From contig NZ_CP071860.1 in assembly GCF_023716665.1 (NCBI RefSeq), positions 310,001 through 374,000 of the forward strand: a DNA stretch of 64,000 bases, in the 5' to 3' direction. Below the pieces are notes generated by a model. It was not told the origin of the DNA and did not search any database. It was given only the letters and a program-made list of their open reading frames with translations. The stretch is from Vibrio sp. SCSIO 43135 (GTDB taxonomy: Bacteria > Pseudomonadota > Gammaproteobacteria > Enterobacterales > Vibrionaceae). Below are positions 44,696 to 53,533 of the stretch, piece after piece; the stretch's first letter is position 1, and each line of letters begins with the position of its first letter. Both the position numbers and the translations under genes were made by a program.

Positions 44696-44885
44696 ACTGA
44701 AATTCCTATTTGGGAGATTCAATGACTCAAACTAAAGTCGTAATTAAGTATAAGGCGATATTCTAACCAATGAAATGATCGATTAATAGCTGACTTCCTT
44801 ATGAAATATGTTGCAAGTCACTGTATAGCTGTATCAGCAAAGAGACTAAGCATCAGTCTGGTCAGGATTTTTTCGCGTTGTATAC

Positions 44886-44915
44886 AAAAATCCCCCGACC
44901 AAGGTCGAGGGATTT
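44886..44915 (-). terminator. Terminator of the YjiH-like gene
   Basis: On the minus strand AAATCCCTCGACC pairs with GGTCGGGGGATTT around TT (one mismatch), followed by TTTTT. It lies 27 bp after the stop at 44942. Confidence 0.85.
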
Positions 44916-44941
44916 AAATGGTATTTTGCGATTTCTATCAA

Positions 44942-46369
44942 TTAGAAAATTAAGTGTGCGACACCTGCAATCACCGGGAGGGTAATTAAGGTACGCAAAA
45001 TGAAGATGATGAACAGCTCCACAATGTTTACTGGAATTCGGCTGCCAAGAAGCAGTGCACCCACTTCAGACATATAAATCAGCTGAGTAACCGACATTGC
45101 TGCAATCACAAAACGAGTCATTTCGTTGTCGATTGAAGCAGCAAGGATCGCTGGAATAAACATATCTGCAAAACCAACAACAATCGTTTGTGATGCTTGA
45201 ACGGCTTCAGGGATACCGAGTAGCTCCAAGAATGGGATAAATGGCTGACCTAGAATGCTGAATACAGAAGTATACTCGGCAATCACCAGCGCAATGGTAC
45301 CTAAGCCCATAACAACAGGAAGTACACCAAATACCATGTCGATAGCGTTACGAACGCCTTCTCCAAATACACCTTTCGCTGATTTCACTTGGCCCGCTTT
45401 AGTTAGAGCAAGTTCAAGGCCCCATGAAAAAGAACTGTGGCCCGCAGGGATCGCATCGGCATCTTTTGCTGGCTCTGTGCCATCGATAAATGTGTCTTTC
45501 TTAAGGCTTAGCGGTGGAATACGTGGAATGATCACCGCCGCTACGATACCGGCCAAACAGATAGCGCCGTAGAACGGTAAGAATAGGTGCTCTAATTCAA
45601 CTTGAGCCAAAACGACCAAGCTGAATGTGATAGAAACCGCTGAGAACGTGGTACCTACAACAGCCGCTTCACGTTGAGTGTAGAACTTGTTCTCATATTG
45701 TTTGCTGGTCAGAAGGATACCGACACTACCGTCGCCAAGCCATGAAGCCATACAGTCAATCGCACTGCGACCTGGTAGGTTGAACACCGGACGCATGATT
45801 TTGCTTAGTAGCGTACCGAATAGCTCCAGCAAGCCGAAGTTAAGCAGCAGTGGTAGGAGCAAACCAGCGAAAATAAATACAGAAAATAGCGTTGGAAGCA
45901 GACCTTCTAGTACCAATCCACCAGTGTTTTCCTCCCAGATTGCTTCAGGGCCGAACTGGAAGTATGTCATTACTACCGCTGCGCCACCAACTAGACGTAC
46001 CGCTAGCCAAAGTGGAGATGGCGAGAAAAGGCCGTTTAGGAATTCATTGTTTGAAATGAACGTAGGCTTAAAGAATCGGTAAAGCAGGGACATTGACGCC
46101 ATAAACGCAATGATGGCGGTAACAGTCCCGACGAGGTAGTCACCAAAGATAGCTTGAATCGATTTCGCGAGTACCGCGACAGGGATAGTGAGATCGCCGT
46201 TATAGCTCACTGGTGCCATGAAAAGGAACAGGCCAAGAAGTGAAGGGATGAAAAACATCCAAAAGTTGCCTTTTTTCGTTGGCTGTTCAATCGATGGATT
46301 CTGATTGTGCATGGGTTTGCTCATGTTACTAGTCAAATGATTGCCAAATTCCTTGGCATACTTATTCAC
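44942..46369 (-). CDS. YjiH-family membrane protein with nucleoside-recognition (Gate) domains
   Basis: Up to 475 residues. The GTG at 46369 has GGAT six bases upstream; ATG 46324 (MSKPMHNQ) is an alternative that removes 15 residues. About ten membrane helices. GNFWMFFIPSLLGLFLFMAPV and the paired Gate motifs (PGRSAIDCMASWLGDGSVGILLTSKQYE, VVGFADMFIPAILAASI) match the YjiH group. Gate domains occur in nucleoside transporters and spore-maturation proteins, but the substrate of YjiH proteins is not known to me. It is monocistronic, with its own terminator. Confidence 0.85.
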   Translation of the reverse strand: MNKYAKEFGNHLTSNMSKPMHNQNPSIEQPTKKGNFWMFFIPSLLGLFLFMAPVSYNGDLTIPVAVLAKSIQAIFGDYLVGTVTAIIAFMASMSLLYRFFKPTFISNNEFLNGLFSPSPLWLAVRLVGGAAVVMTYFQFGPEAIWEENTGGLVLEGLLPTLFSVFIFAGLLLPLLLNFGLLELFGTLLSKIMRPVFNLPGRSAIDCMASWLGDGSVGILLTSKQYENKFYTQREAAVVGTTFSAVSITFSLVVLAQVELEHLFLPFYGAICLAGIVAAVIIPRIPPLSLKKDTFIDGTEPAKDADAIPAGHSSFSWGLELALTKAGQVKSAKGVFGEGVRNAIDMVFGVLPVVMGLGTIALVIAEYTSVFSILGQPFIPFLELLGIPEAVQASQTIVVGFADMFIPAILAASIDNEMTRFVIAAMSVTQLIYMSEVGALLLGSRIPVNIVELFIIFILRTLITLPVIAGVAHLIF

Positions 46370-46558
46370 TAAATATCCGTATCTAATCAGTGCGCGAGAG
46401 AATATCTGTATTCGCTAATTCTTGCAATACTATTCATTAACTAACGCTAAATATTCACTATTGAATTCTAATTATTTACCAAATTGTAGTGATTTGTTTT
46501 GTAAATGTTACATGAGTAATAAATTAGTTGCCAGTATTAACCCAAAACAAAGTGTAGT

Positions 46559-47221
46559 CTATGGATATTTATTAGCATTGAGCCGATACCAATAAAAAAT
46601 GGCGAGGCCAAATGCAAGTAGAGCTGGGATGATTAAGGCATTGACTTGAAGGCGGATAAACAGTTTGCCACCGATAAGTCCGCCAAGGATAAAACCAGTG
46701 AGAATAAAGAGAAAAAGCTTGGCTTTTCGGTAGTCAAAATTTTCACCGCGCAGTTTAGCGCCGATCATCAGGCCTAAATCTGTAACGATCCCCGTCATGT
46801 GCGTTGTACGGACTACCGCACCGCTGAAGGTTGTGATCATGGCGTTCTGTAATCCACACGCAGCAGATGCGAAATACTGCCCATACAGTGAGTTAAGGTT
46901 GAGCAAGTAGCAGGCGGTGAGTAGCAGCCCCCCTTCTACGCAAAGGGCCACACCATATCTTCTGCCCATTTTTAGCGCGGTATTTTCGATCAAAACACCA
47001 CTCAGAATGGCGCCGGATAGGAAACTCAATAGCACCAGAAGTAAATGAAATGACTGGCTATCAAACTCGCGAAGTTGGGTGCCAAGTAACGTGATGGTAC
47101 CCGACACATGTGAAACGGCCTGATGCTGAAACCCGAGTAGGCCAACGGCGTTGACGATCCCTGCAAGAATAGCGAGTAGTAGTGCTCCATACTCTACCCA
47201 GCGAGGAAGCTTAGTGATCAC
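46559..47221 (-). CDS. DUF1275 (YoaK-family) membrane protein
   Basis: 220 residues from GTG 47221, AAGGA ten bases upstream. Six hydrophobic helices. GIVNAVGLLGFQHQAVSHVSGTITLLG is the DUF1275 signature, and AACGLQNAMITTFSGAVVRTTHMTGIVTDLGLMIG the second repeat. Predicted small inner-membrane transporter of unknown substrate. The stop lies at 46559; no clear terminator in the 46370-46558 gap. Confidence 0.88.
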   Translation of the reverse strand: MITKLPRWVEYGALLLAILAGIVNAVGLLGFQHQAVSHVSGTITLLGTQLREFDSQSFHLLLVLLSFLSGAILSGVLIENTALKMGRRYGVALCVEGGLLLTACYLLNLNSLYGQYFASAACGLQNAMITTFSGAVVRTTHMTGIVTDLGLMIGAKLRGENFDYRKAKLFLFILTGFILGGLIGGKLFIRLQVNALIIPALLAFGLAIFYWYRLNANKYP

Positions 47222-47323
47222 AGCAGTAATCCTTAGTTGAAGTGCGGGATTATAACGCCTATTGTCACCGAATTAAACTGGGGGAGTCAGACCACTAGGC
47301 TGAAAGTAATGCCTGATGCGATG

Positions 47324-47731
47324 TTACTCGAGGTGCTCCATCTCTCCTTCAAATTTGACCCAGCCATGTTTGCGCTGTTCGTAAACGGATACGCTCGGCG
47401 CTGGAAAGTCGTGTTCGTTAAATACGCCGACAGGGACAACAATGGATTCAGGCACGGCGCTAAGTTTGAGCAGCATAGTCGTACTGCAACGAGGGCAGAA
47501 CTGATAGCTGACTTCATTACCGGAATCTGCGATTCGGGTGTAGGAGGCTAACTCACCGTTCACGGAGACTTGCTCTACGTTGAAGCGTACTTGCACTCCA
47601 AAGACACTGCCAGTTCGTTTCTGGCATTCGAAACAGTGACAAACCGATGAACGGGTCGGTTCACCGCGGCAAACAAGGCTGACTTGGCCACAGCTGCAAT
47701 CTGCCATGCGTATTTTCATATCTTGCTTCAT
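47324..47731 (-). CDS. GFA/CENP-V-family zinc-binding protein
   Basis: 135 residues. The zinc ligands of the glutathione-dependent formaldehyde-activating fold are in order: CSCGQV, CHCFECQKRTGSVFG, and CPRC. Family members bind zinc; some act on glutathione adducts, most have no known reaction. ATG 47731 is used, with ATG 47719 possible; neither has a strong RBS. Single gene. Confidence 0.88.
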   Translation of the reverse strand: MKQDMKIRMADCSCGQVSLVCRGEPTRSSVCHCFECQKRTGSVFGVQVRFNVEQVSVNGELASYTRIADSGNEVSYQFCPRCSTTMLLKLSAVPESIVVPVGVFNEHDFPAPSVSVYEQRKHGWVKFEGEMEHLE

Positions 47732-47786
47732 AATATCGAACGCCTCACGCTAAATGATGTGTTAACCTACCTTTAGTTTAGATAGA

Positions 47787-47903
47787 TATGCCTAAATAAT
47801 CTCAATACGTCTCTTCAGTAAGATATACATGGCGACAAGTGCGACAATGATTCAAACCGGGAGCAGTTCTGAATCCAGTATCTTGAAGTCATTTTGGGGA
47901 TAT
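47787..47903. repeat. Degenerate short copy of the Vibrio-type inverted-repeat element
   Basis: The left end (TATGCCTAAATAATCTCAAT from 47787) and the right end (GAATCCAGTATCTTGAAGTC near 47870-47890, then TTTTGGGGATAT) match the ends of the 267-bp element at 55527, with substitutions. At ~117 bp it lacks most of the interior. It ends about 40 bp before the start of the next gene. Confidence 0.5.
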
Positions 47904-47941
47904 GTTTCTATCTCGCAGACATTTGTACGTTGAGCTCATTA

Positions 47942-48568
47942 ATGAAAAAAAGAATTTTACCTATTCCACTGATTTTACTTATCCCGATTGTTTTGTTGGT
48001 TGTCGTCGTCGTTGCTGGTGTCTACCGATTTAGCCTGACCGATGAAGAGATTCTGAGCAAGTTTCCAAGCCATCAGCTATCTAGTAATTCGGTAATGAAA
48101 GAGGTATTTGATGTTCAGTCGCCAAACCCATGGACGGTAAAAGTCCCAGAAACGCACGCATTTGCATTTATTGAAACCGTTGATCATGAGAATCAGGTAG
48201 CAAGTGGCCGTTACGATGCAGGTTCGCAACGTGGCCAGCTGTTAGTGTTAACCGATACGCTTACACCTGTGAACGATGGCAAAGGATACGTGGCCGTAAT
48301 GCGAGTAACCAGTCAAGGCACAGGCGTGTTTAACTATCTTTCAACATTCCAATATGACCAACAGCGTGAACGTATGGTGCTGGTGGATTCCATGCTGCTT
48401 GGCGATCGCATTACCATAGAGGCTATGGAGTACTTAGCGCCCCAAGTGCACGTAGTACTTAACCAACATGCAGAAGGTCAAGCAATGGCTGAAGCGCCAG
48501 CTGAGCAAGTTACGCTGCGTTTTAATGTGTCGAACAGAAACCAATTGTCGTTGGTGAAATCCATTTAG
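47942..48568 (+). CDS. Hypothetical membrane-anchored protein
   Basis: 208 residues from ATG 47942; an in-frame TTG at 47894 lies in the repeat and is rejected. A single N-terminal helix (MKKRILPIPLILLIPIVLLV...) anchors a soluble domain of ~175 residues that looks beta-rich (AFAFIETVDHENQVASGRYD, GYVAVMRVTSQGTGVFNYLSTFQY, QVTLRFNVSNRNQLSLVKSI). I do not recognise a family. No clear operon partner; the RBS is weak. Confidence 0.7.
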   Translation: MKKRILPIPLILLIPIVLLVVVVVAGVYRFSLTDEEILSKFPSHQLSSNSVMKEVFDVQSPNPWTVKVPETHAFAFIETVDHENQVASGRYDAGSQRGQLLVLTDTLTPVNDGKGYVAVMRVTSQGTGVFNYLSTFQYDQQRERMVLVDSMLLGDRITIEAMEYLAPQVHVVLNQHAEGQAMAEAPAEQVTLRFNVSNRNQLSLVKSI

Positions 48569-48687
48569 CAATAATATGCCCCCTTGTTGAGCAATTGATT
48601 AAAAATTCAACTTCTGATTGTGAATATGATTTAGGTTGCCTATGATTAGACGTTGTTATCAGTATATTGTTTGAAAGGGAGTTTGAG

Positions 48688-48990
48688 ATGATCAATAAGC
48701 GGTTTTTCAAGACCAAAGACGAAGTAGAAGTCACCTTTGAATTAGATGCGTCACACGCCGATTCATCGGTAGCGTTGGTGGCGGATTTTTTGGATTGGCA
48801 GCCAACGGAAATGAAAAAAGTAGCCAAATCCAAATCATTTAAGTTTAAAACGCGTCTACCGAAAGATGCTCAGTTCGAATTTCGTTACTTGGTCGATAAC
48901 CAGAAATGGGTCAATGATCCGAATGCAGACCAATACATTCCCAACGGTTATGGCGAAGACAACTGTCTAGTTAAGACTTACGCTAACTGA
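48688..48990 (+). CDS. Stand-alone CBM48-like (glycogen-recognition) protein
   Basis: 100 residues from ATG 48688, with AGGGAG upstream. The sequence VEVTFELDASHADSSVALVADFLDWQPTEMKK, then FEFRYLVDNQKWVNDPNADQYIPNGYGEDNCLV, is the isoamylase N-terminal/CBM48 fold, normally fused to branching enzyme or AMPK. Here it is a whole protein with no catalytic domain. It may bind glycogen or an alpha-glucan enzyme. Single gene with a terminator. Confidence 0.8.
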   Translation: MINKRFFKTKDEVEVTFELDASHADSSVALVADFLDWQPTEMKKVAKSKSFKFKTRLPKDAQFEFRYLVDNQKWVNDPNADQYIPNGYGEDNCLVKTYAN

Positions 48991-49039
48991 TTGATAATAA
49001 GTAAGTGTGTACTTACGCCTCATCCATGAACTAAATATC

Positions 49040-49061
49040 AAGGCACTTCGGTGCCTTTTTT
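49040..49061 (+). terminator. Terminator after the CBM48 gene
   Basis: AAGGCAC (49040-49046) and GTGCCTT (49051-49057) with a TTCG tetraloop, followed by T-run. Confidence 0.93.
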
Positions 49062-49147
49062 AACCTTTTCTTGATACGACAAAGGTGACATTTTCACCTT
49101 AAACCCTTACTCTTAGGCCTTTGTATTCATCATATATAGGTTCTGTT

Positions 49148-50461
49148 GTGCGTCCTAAATCAATTACAGCCCGACTGTCTGCGTTATCGAAACGCCATAA
49201 AATGTTGGTTGCATGCTTGCCATTGGCAGCGGCTGTCGCGATGTCTTCTTTAGGTGGCAACTCTCTACAAAGGACGGTAGAACTTTCGTTACCTGAATCT
49301 AAAATTGTCGAAGACATTCTAATGGATACCGAGGTCAAGCAAGTCGATGTACCTGATTATGAGTATGTCATTGCTTCTGGCGATAATCTAAGTACCATTT
49401 TTGACCAACTCGGTTTCGGTTATAAAGACATGATGAGTGTCATGGAAACCGATTTAAACTTCCTTGCTCTCGATACTCTGCGCCCTGGTAATACACTTCG
49501 TTTTTGGAAATCTGACACTGACAACTCTCTTGCGAAAATGGAGCTTGAGTTCAGCATTGTTGAACGAGCAGTTTATACTCGCTTGGAAGACGGTAGTTAC
49601 AGCTTCGAGGATGTGAAGCTTCCGGGTGAGTGGAAAGAGTTTCCAATGGTTGGGGAAATAAATGGCAGTTTCTCACAATCGGTGAACCGCATGGGTTTGA
49701 ACAGCGCAGAAATCGAACATGTGGTTTCTCTGCTTAAAGACAAAATCAACTTCGCACGTGACCTACGAGCAGGTGATAAGTTTGAAGTGGTTCAATCCCG
49801 TCAGTATGTGGGCGATAAACTGACAGGAAACCGAGAGATTCAGGCGATTAAGATCTTCAATCGTGGCCAAGAAGTCACGGCTTATCTGCATAAAGATGGT
49901 CAGTACTACGATAAAGACGGCAATAGCTTGCAACGTGCATTCCAGCGTAAGCCTATCGAGTCGAACTATCGTTTAAGTTCTAACTTCAATCCGAAACGTT
50001 TACACCCTGTTACAGGCCGTGTTTCTCCACATAACGGCACCGACTGGGCGACACCGATTGGTACCCCCATTGTGTCGACAGGTGATGGTGTTGTGATCAT
50101 GACGCGTAAGCACCCGTACGCGGGTAATTATGTTGTGATTCAGCATGGCAGTACCTACAAAACGCGTTACTTACACCTGAGTAAAATCTTAGTGCGCAAA
50201 GGGCAGAAAGTGAGCCGTGGACAGCGCATCGGTTTGTCGGGTATGTCTGGCCGTGTAACCGGTCCGCATATTCACTATGAATTAATTGTGCGAGGTCGCC
50301 CTGTAAACGCGATGACCGCTAATATTCCTATGGCGAACTCTGTGCCGAAGAAGGAAATGGCTGGTTTTGTTGCAAGGCGCAATGAGCTAGATGCGATGCT
50401 CAAGCAGCAAGAGCTAAAGTTAGCGATTGAATCTGCGGGCAACGAAAGTTCAAAAGGCTAG
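49148..50461 (+). CDS. M23 peptidoglycan DD-endopeptidase (ShyA/MepM-like)
   Basis: 437 residues from GTG 49148, which has AGG seven bases upstream; a TTG at 49121 is in frame but has no usable site. A signal-anchor/signal helix (~25-40) is followed by a LysM/OapA-type domain (YVIASGDNLSTIFDQLGFGYKDMM), a connecting domain, and the LytM peptidase (~300-410) with Zn ligands in HNGTDWATP and HIHYE and GDGVVIMTRKHPYAGNYVVIQHG between. It cuts peptide cross-links in the cell wall, allowing growth. Homologous to V. cholerae ShyA by my recognition, but Vibrio has several paralogues, so no symbol is given. Confidence 0.92.
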   Translation: MRPKSITARLSALSKRHKMLVACLPLAAAVAMSSLGGNSLQRTVELSLPESKIVEDILMDTEVKQVDVPDYEYVIASGDNLSTIFDQLGFGYKDMMSVMETDLNFLALDTLRPGNTLRFWKSDTDNSLAKMELEFSIVERAVYTRLEDGSYSFEDVKLPGEWKEFPMVGEINGSFSQSVNRMGLNSAEIEHVVSLLKDKINFARDLRAGDKFEVVQSRQYVGDKLTGNREIQAIKIFNRGQEVTAYLHKDGQYYDKDGNSLQRAFQRKPIESNYRLSSNFNPKRLHPVTGRVSPHNGTDWATPIGTPIVSTGDGVVIMTRKHPYAGNYVVIQHGSTYKTRYLHLSKILVRKGQKVSRGQRIGLSGMSGRVTGPHIHYELIVRGRPVNAMTANIPMANSVPKKEMAGFVARRNELDAMLKQQELKLAIESAGNESSKG

Positions 50462-50483
50462 GTCGCGGTCATCAATGCTTAAT

Positions 50484-50513
50484 AAAAATCCCCCGAAGTT
50501 CGGGGGATTTTTG
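50484..50513. terminator. Bidirectional terminator
   Basis: AAAAATCCCCCG and CGGGGGATTTTT form a 12-bp stem around AAGTT. A-run and T-run on either side allow use by the M23 gene (plus) and the GGDEF-EAL gene (minus). Confidence 0.93.
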
Positions 50514-50536
50514 TATTTAGATTACACCTATTAGGG

Positions 50537-52369
50537 CTACGCAGTTCGCGTATTCTTGATGTTGAAGTAGTGGTTGATGATTGCCAATGGGGTCTCAGGT
50601 CGCGAAAAGTAATAGCCTTGGATCTGTTTGCACCCCATGCTGTAGAGTTTTTCGAGCGCTTCTTGATCTTCCACCCCTTCTGCGACTAGATCGACATTTA
50701 ATTGCTGCGCCAGTTGAATGATCAACCATACAACGCGCTCTGAGGTTTCATTGTTTAGCATGTTGCGGATAAAGGTTGCATCTATCTTAATACAATCAAT
50801 AGGATAACTATGGATGTAGTTGAGACTAGAGTAGCCAGTACCAAAATCATCCAGTGCCACAGTAAAGCCTAGGTTTCTCAGCTTATCGAGCACAAAACGA
50901 ACCTCGTCTGTACGAGACAGAAGCACGGTTTCGGTGAGCTCAATGACAAACTCGTTGGCTTTAAATCCGTAGTTTTGAATGGTATTGGTCAGGTGTTCCA
51001 AGTAACGACCTGAGTCATTTAATTCGTGGGCAGAACAGTTTAAGCCGAGCTTAACCTTGTAACCCAATCCATTTTCCAGCTCTAACTTAGCAGCACAGGC
51101 GAGTTCAACGATACGTTCGCCAAGTTCGATGATTAAGCCAGATTGCTCTGCGGCCTCGATAAACTCAATCGGAGAAATGGTGCCAAGGTGAGGGTTGGTC
51201 CAGCGTGCCAATATTTCAAAATAGTCCCAGCGTTTATGTTCACGATGTACGATTGGCTGTGTGGCGACATAGATTTCGCTGATACTGCCTCGAGGTTTAG
51301 ACAATTCATGCCTAAGAGCGTCAATGATCTGGGTTCGACGATAATACTTAGCGCTTAAATGGGTGTCGTAACACTGGATATTGGTTTGTCGTGACCGCTT
51401 ACAATCTTTAAGTGCAAGGCTGGCATTGAGAATCAATTGGTCGGGGTTCATCGGCGCTTCGGACTTACGCGCAATCCCAATGCTGACGCTAACCTTAATG
51501 TCGTGTGACGAGTCGACGTAACCTTGTTCGAGTTTACTGACAAGCGAGCGACAGATCTGCAAAGGTTCTGGCGAATGGGTAATAAACGCGAATTCATCAC
51601 CCGCAATTCGGAATGATAAGTTGTTTTCAGGTACCACACTTGTCAGTGCGTCGGCGACAAATTTGATCACTTGGTCACCAATGTAATTACCATATAGATC
51701 ATTGATGGACTTGAAATTATCGATGTCTATGTAAGCGAGCGTAAAAGGAGTATTCGAGTTTTCCGTCATTACCTCTAATCGATCAGAAAGGTAAGAGCGG
51801 TTCATCAGGTTGGTTAAGTTATCGTGGGAGACTTCATAGCTCAATTGATTCACGAGGCTGTCAGAACGTTCCATTAACCACTTAGAGCGCAAGCTATGTA
51901 CGATCACATTGGCAAACATCTGATGATAATAAACCACATCACTGGAGTCAGTAAGCGGTTCGGTGTAGGTAGAAAGTAGGATCCCCAGCACTTCACCGGA
52001 TTGTGTTTTTAGCGGGATACCTAAGTAGCCGCGAATATTATTCTGGTAGATGTAGTTATCATTTGGAAAAGCCTCGGAGACATTATCGGAATACAGGCAA
52101 TAGTCTTGATGTGACTTGCCTATCTGCTCACAAGGGGTGCTCTTTATCTGGTAATTGATGTCTTGTTGAATGCTGTTGTCACAAGCATAGGAAAGGGTTT
52201 GAGCACTATAGTGGAGTTTATCAATTTCGATCACACAGGTGCAGTGACTATCGAAGTGCTGATGCAGCACTAAAGTGACTCTGTCTAACAGTGTGGCGCC
52301 ATCCAATAGCAGGGTATCTTTGAGAATATCTAAGCCGATTGGACTACTTGCCGTTGATCTCTTAGCCAT
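50537..52369 (-). CDS. GAF-GGDEF-EAL protein
   Basis: 610 residues without membrane helices. GAF domain (~25-165) includes the conserved GYLGIPLKTQSGEVLGILLST. GGDEF domain (~180-345) has IAGDEFAFI in place of GGDEF; Ala at the first position occurs in some active cyclases, so activity is uncertain. EAL domain (~360-600) has FEILAR for EAL, EFVIELTETVL, DDFGTGYSSL, KIDATFI, AEGVE and QGYYFSRP; metal and substrate ligands are kept, so phosphodiesterase activity is likely. A GAF-sensed cytoplasmic signal probably sets the balance. Monocistronic. Confidence 0.9.
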   Translation of the reverse strand: MAKRSTASSPIGLDILKDTLLLDGATLLDRVTLVLHQHFDSHCTCVIEIDKLHYSAQTLSYACDNSIQQDINYQIKSTPCEQIGKSHQDYCLYSDNVSEAFPNDNYIYQNNIRGYLGIPLKTQSGEVLGILLSTYTEPLTDSSDVVYYHQMFANVIVHSLRSKWLMERSDSLVNQLSYEVSHDNLTNLMNRSYLSDRLEVMTENSNTPFTLAYIDIDNFKSINDLYGNYIGDQVIKFVADALTSVVPENNLSFRIAGDEFAFITHSPEPLQICRSLVSKLEQGYVDSSHDIKVSVSIGIARKSEAPMNPDQLILNASLALKDCKRSRQTNIQCYDTHLSAKYYRRTQIIDALRHELSKPRGSISEIYVATQPIVHREHKRWDYFEILARWTNPHLGTISPIEFIEAAEQSGLIIELGERIVELACAAKLELENGLGYKVKLGLNCSAHELNDSGRYLEHLTNTIQNYGFKANEFVIELTETVLLSRTDEVRFVLDKLRNLGFTVALDDFGTGYSSLNYIHSYPIDCIKIDATFIRNMLNNETSERVVWLIIQLAQQLNVDLVAEGVEDQEALEKLYSMGCKQIQGYYFSRPETPLAIINHYFNIKNTRTA

Positions 52370-52549
52370 AATGAGAACTCACGTTGTAGTGAAGCTATTC
52401 ACTTTTTGTTATTAGAATATGCACTTAGTTACTATGGTAGAGAACACCCACTTTTTCAAACTCAGCTCACAGTTTTTTGTGAACCTTTTTTGACAATTTT
52501 CACCGATTCAGAGACTTAAACAAGAATATTTTAGATTTAGTCTAACGCA

Positions 52550-53438
52550 CTATTTCTGTTCTTCACTGGCCAAGCGCTGCTTAAGATAATCCAGAAACAG
52601 TTGTGTGCGGGTGTGTTGGTAATCAAGCTTAGGATAATAGGCATAAACCGTCGTTTCATCGGCGGTAATGTCAGGCAGAATTCTCACCAACGCACCGGTT
52701 TTAAGCTCTTCTTTCAACATGACGTTGTTGGACAATAAGATCCCCATGCCTGCTTTACCTGCATAGAATAGGGCTTCTGGGTTAGTCGTCGCGAAGTTAC
52801 CCGACAAGTGAATTCTTCGCCCGTGAGTCAGTTTTATCTCTCGGTGTGGTCGCTCCCCCCAGTTGAGCATATTGTGTTGCATCAACTCATCGACATCTTT
52901 AGGTTCGCCGTGTTTCTCAATGTAGCTGGGGGCGGCATAAAACCCTGCTTGGTGTTCAAATAGAGGGGTGGCTTTGAAGCTCAAAGAGTTGAGCTGTTCA
53001 ATCTCACGACTGATAAACAGATCCAGGCTGAGCTCTGGCAGTTGCCCTGGGGTAGTCGTGGTGAGCTGGATTCGAATGTCTGGGTATTGTTGTAAGAAGT
53101 CGTCCAGATACTGAACTAGAAATTTAGCCCCGACCGCTAAGGTAGCGCCAATTCTCAACAAGCCAGCAGGGGGTTTGGTTTACGCTGCGTGTTTCATCGA
53201 CCACTGACTGCCAACTATCGAGTTGGCTCTTGGCTCGTTCATAAAACAAAGCGCCGGCTTCGGTTTGCGTGACAGATCGAGTTGTCCGCTTAAGTAACTG
53301 AACGCCAATACGATCTTCAAGCCAGTGGATTCGTTTACTGATTGCAGAGCTGGTGGTATTGAGTTTACGTGCCGCGCCGTTAAAGCTGCCTTCTTCTACC
53401 ACTCGGATGTAACTTTGTACGCTTTGTATCCAATCCAT
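52550..53438 (-). pseudogene. LysR-family regulator split by a one-base frameshift
   Basis: The winged-helix part (53438 to ~53172; MDWIQSVQSYIRVVEEGSFNGAARKLNTTSSAISKRIHWLE) and the effector-binding part (~53172 to 52550; LRIGATLAVGAKFLVQYLDDFLQQYP) are in different frames. The span of 889 bases is one more than a multiple of three. The junction is a run of five G on the plus strand at 53169-53173; with four, the protein reads continuously through NQTPAGLLRIGATL. The gene is divergent from an MFS exporter and would be its regulator. Either a genuine phase-variable or dead allele, or a homopolymer sequencing error. Confidence 0.85.
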
Positions 53439-53533
53439 CGCTTGTCTGCCTCTTATTGTTTCTTTCTGGGAAGTAATTCATTTCCCATTTTCTGAATTAT
53501 CAATTCACAGTTACCAAATATAAACTGATTTTC

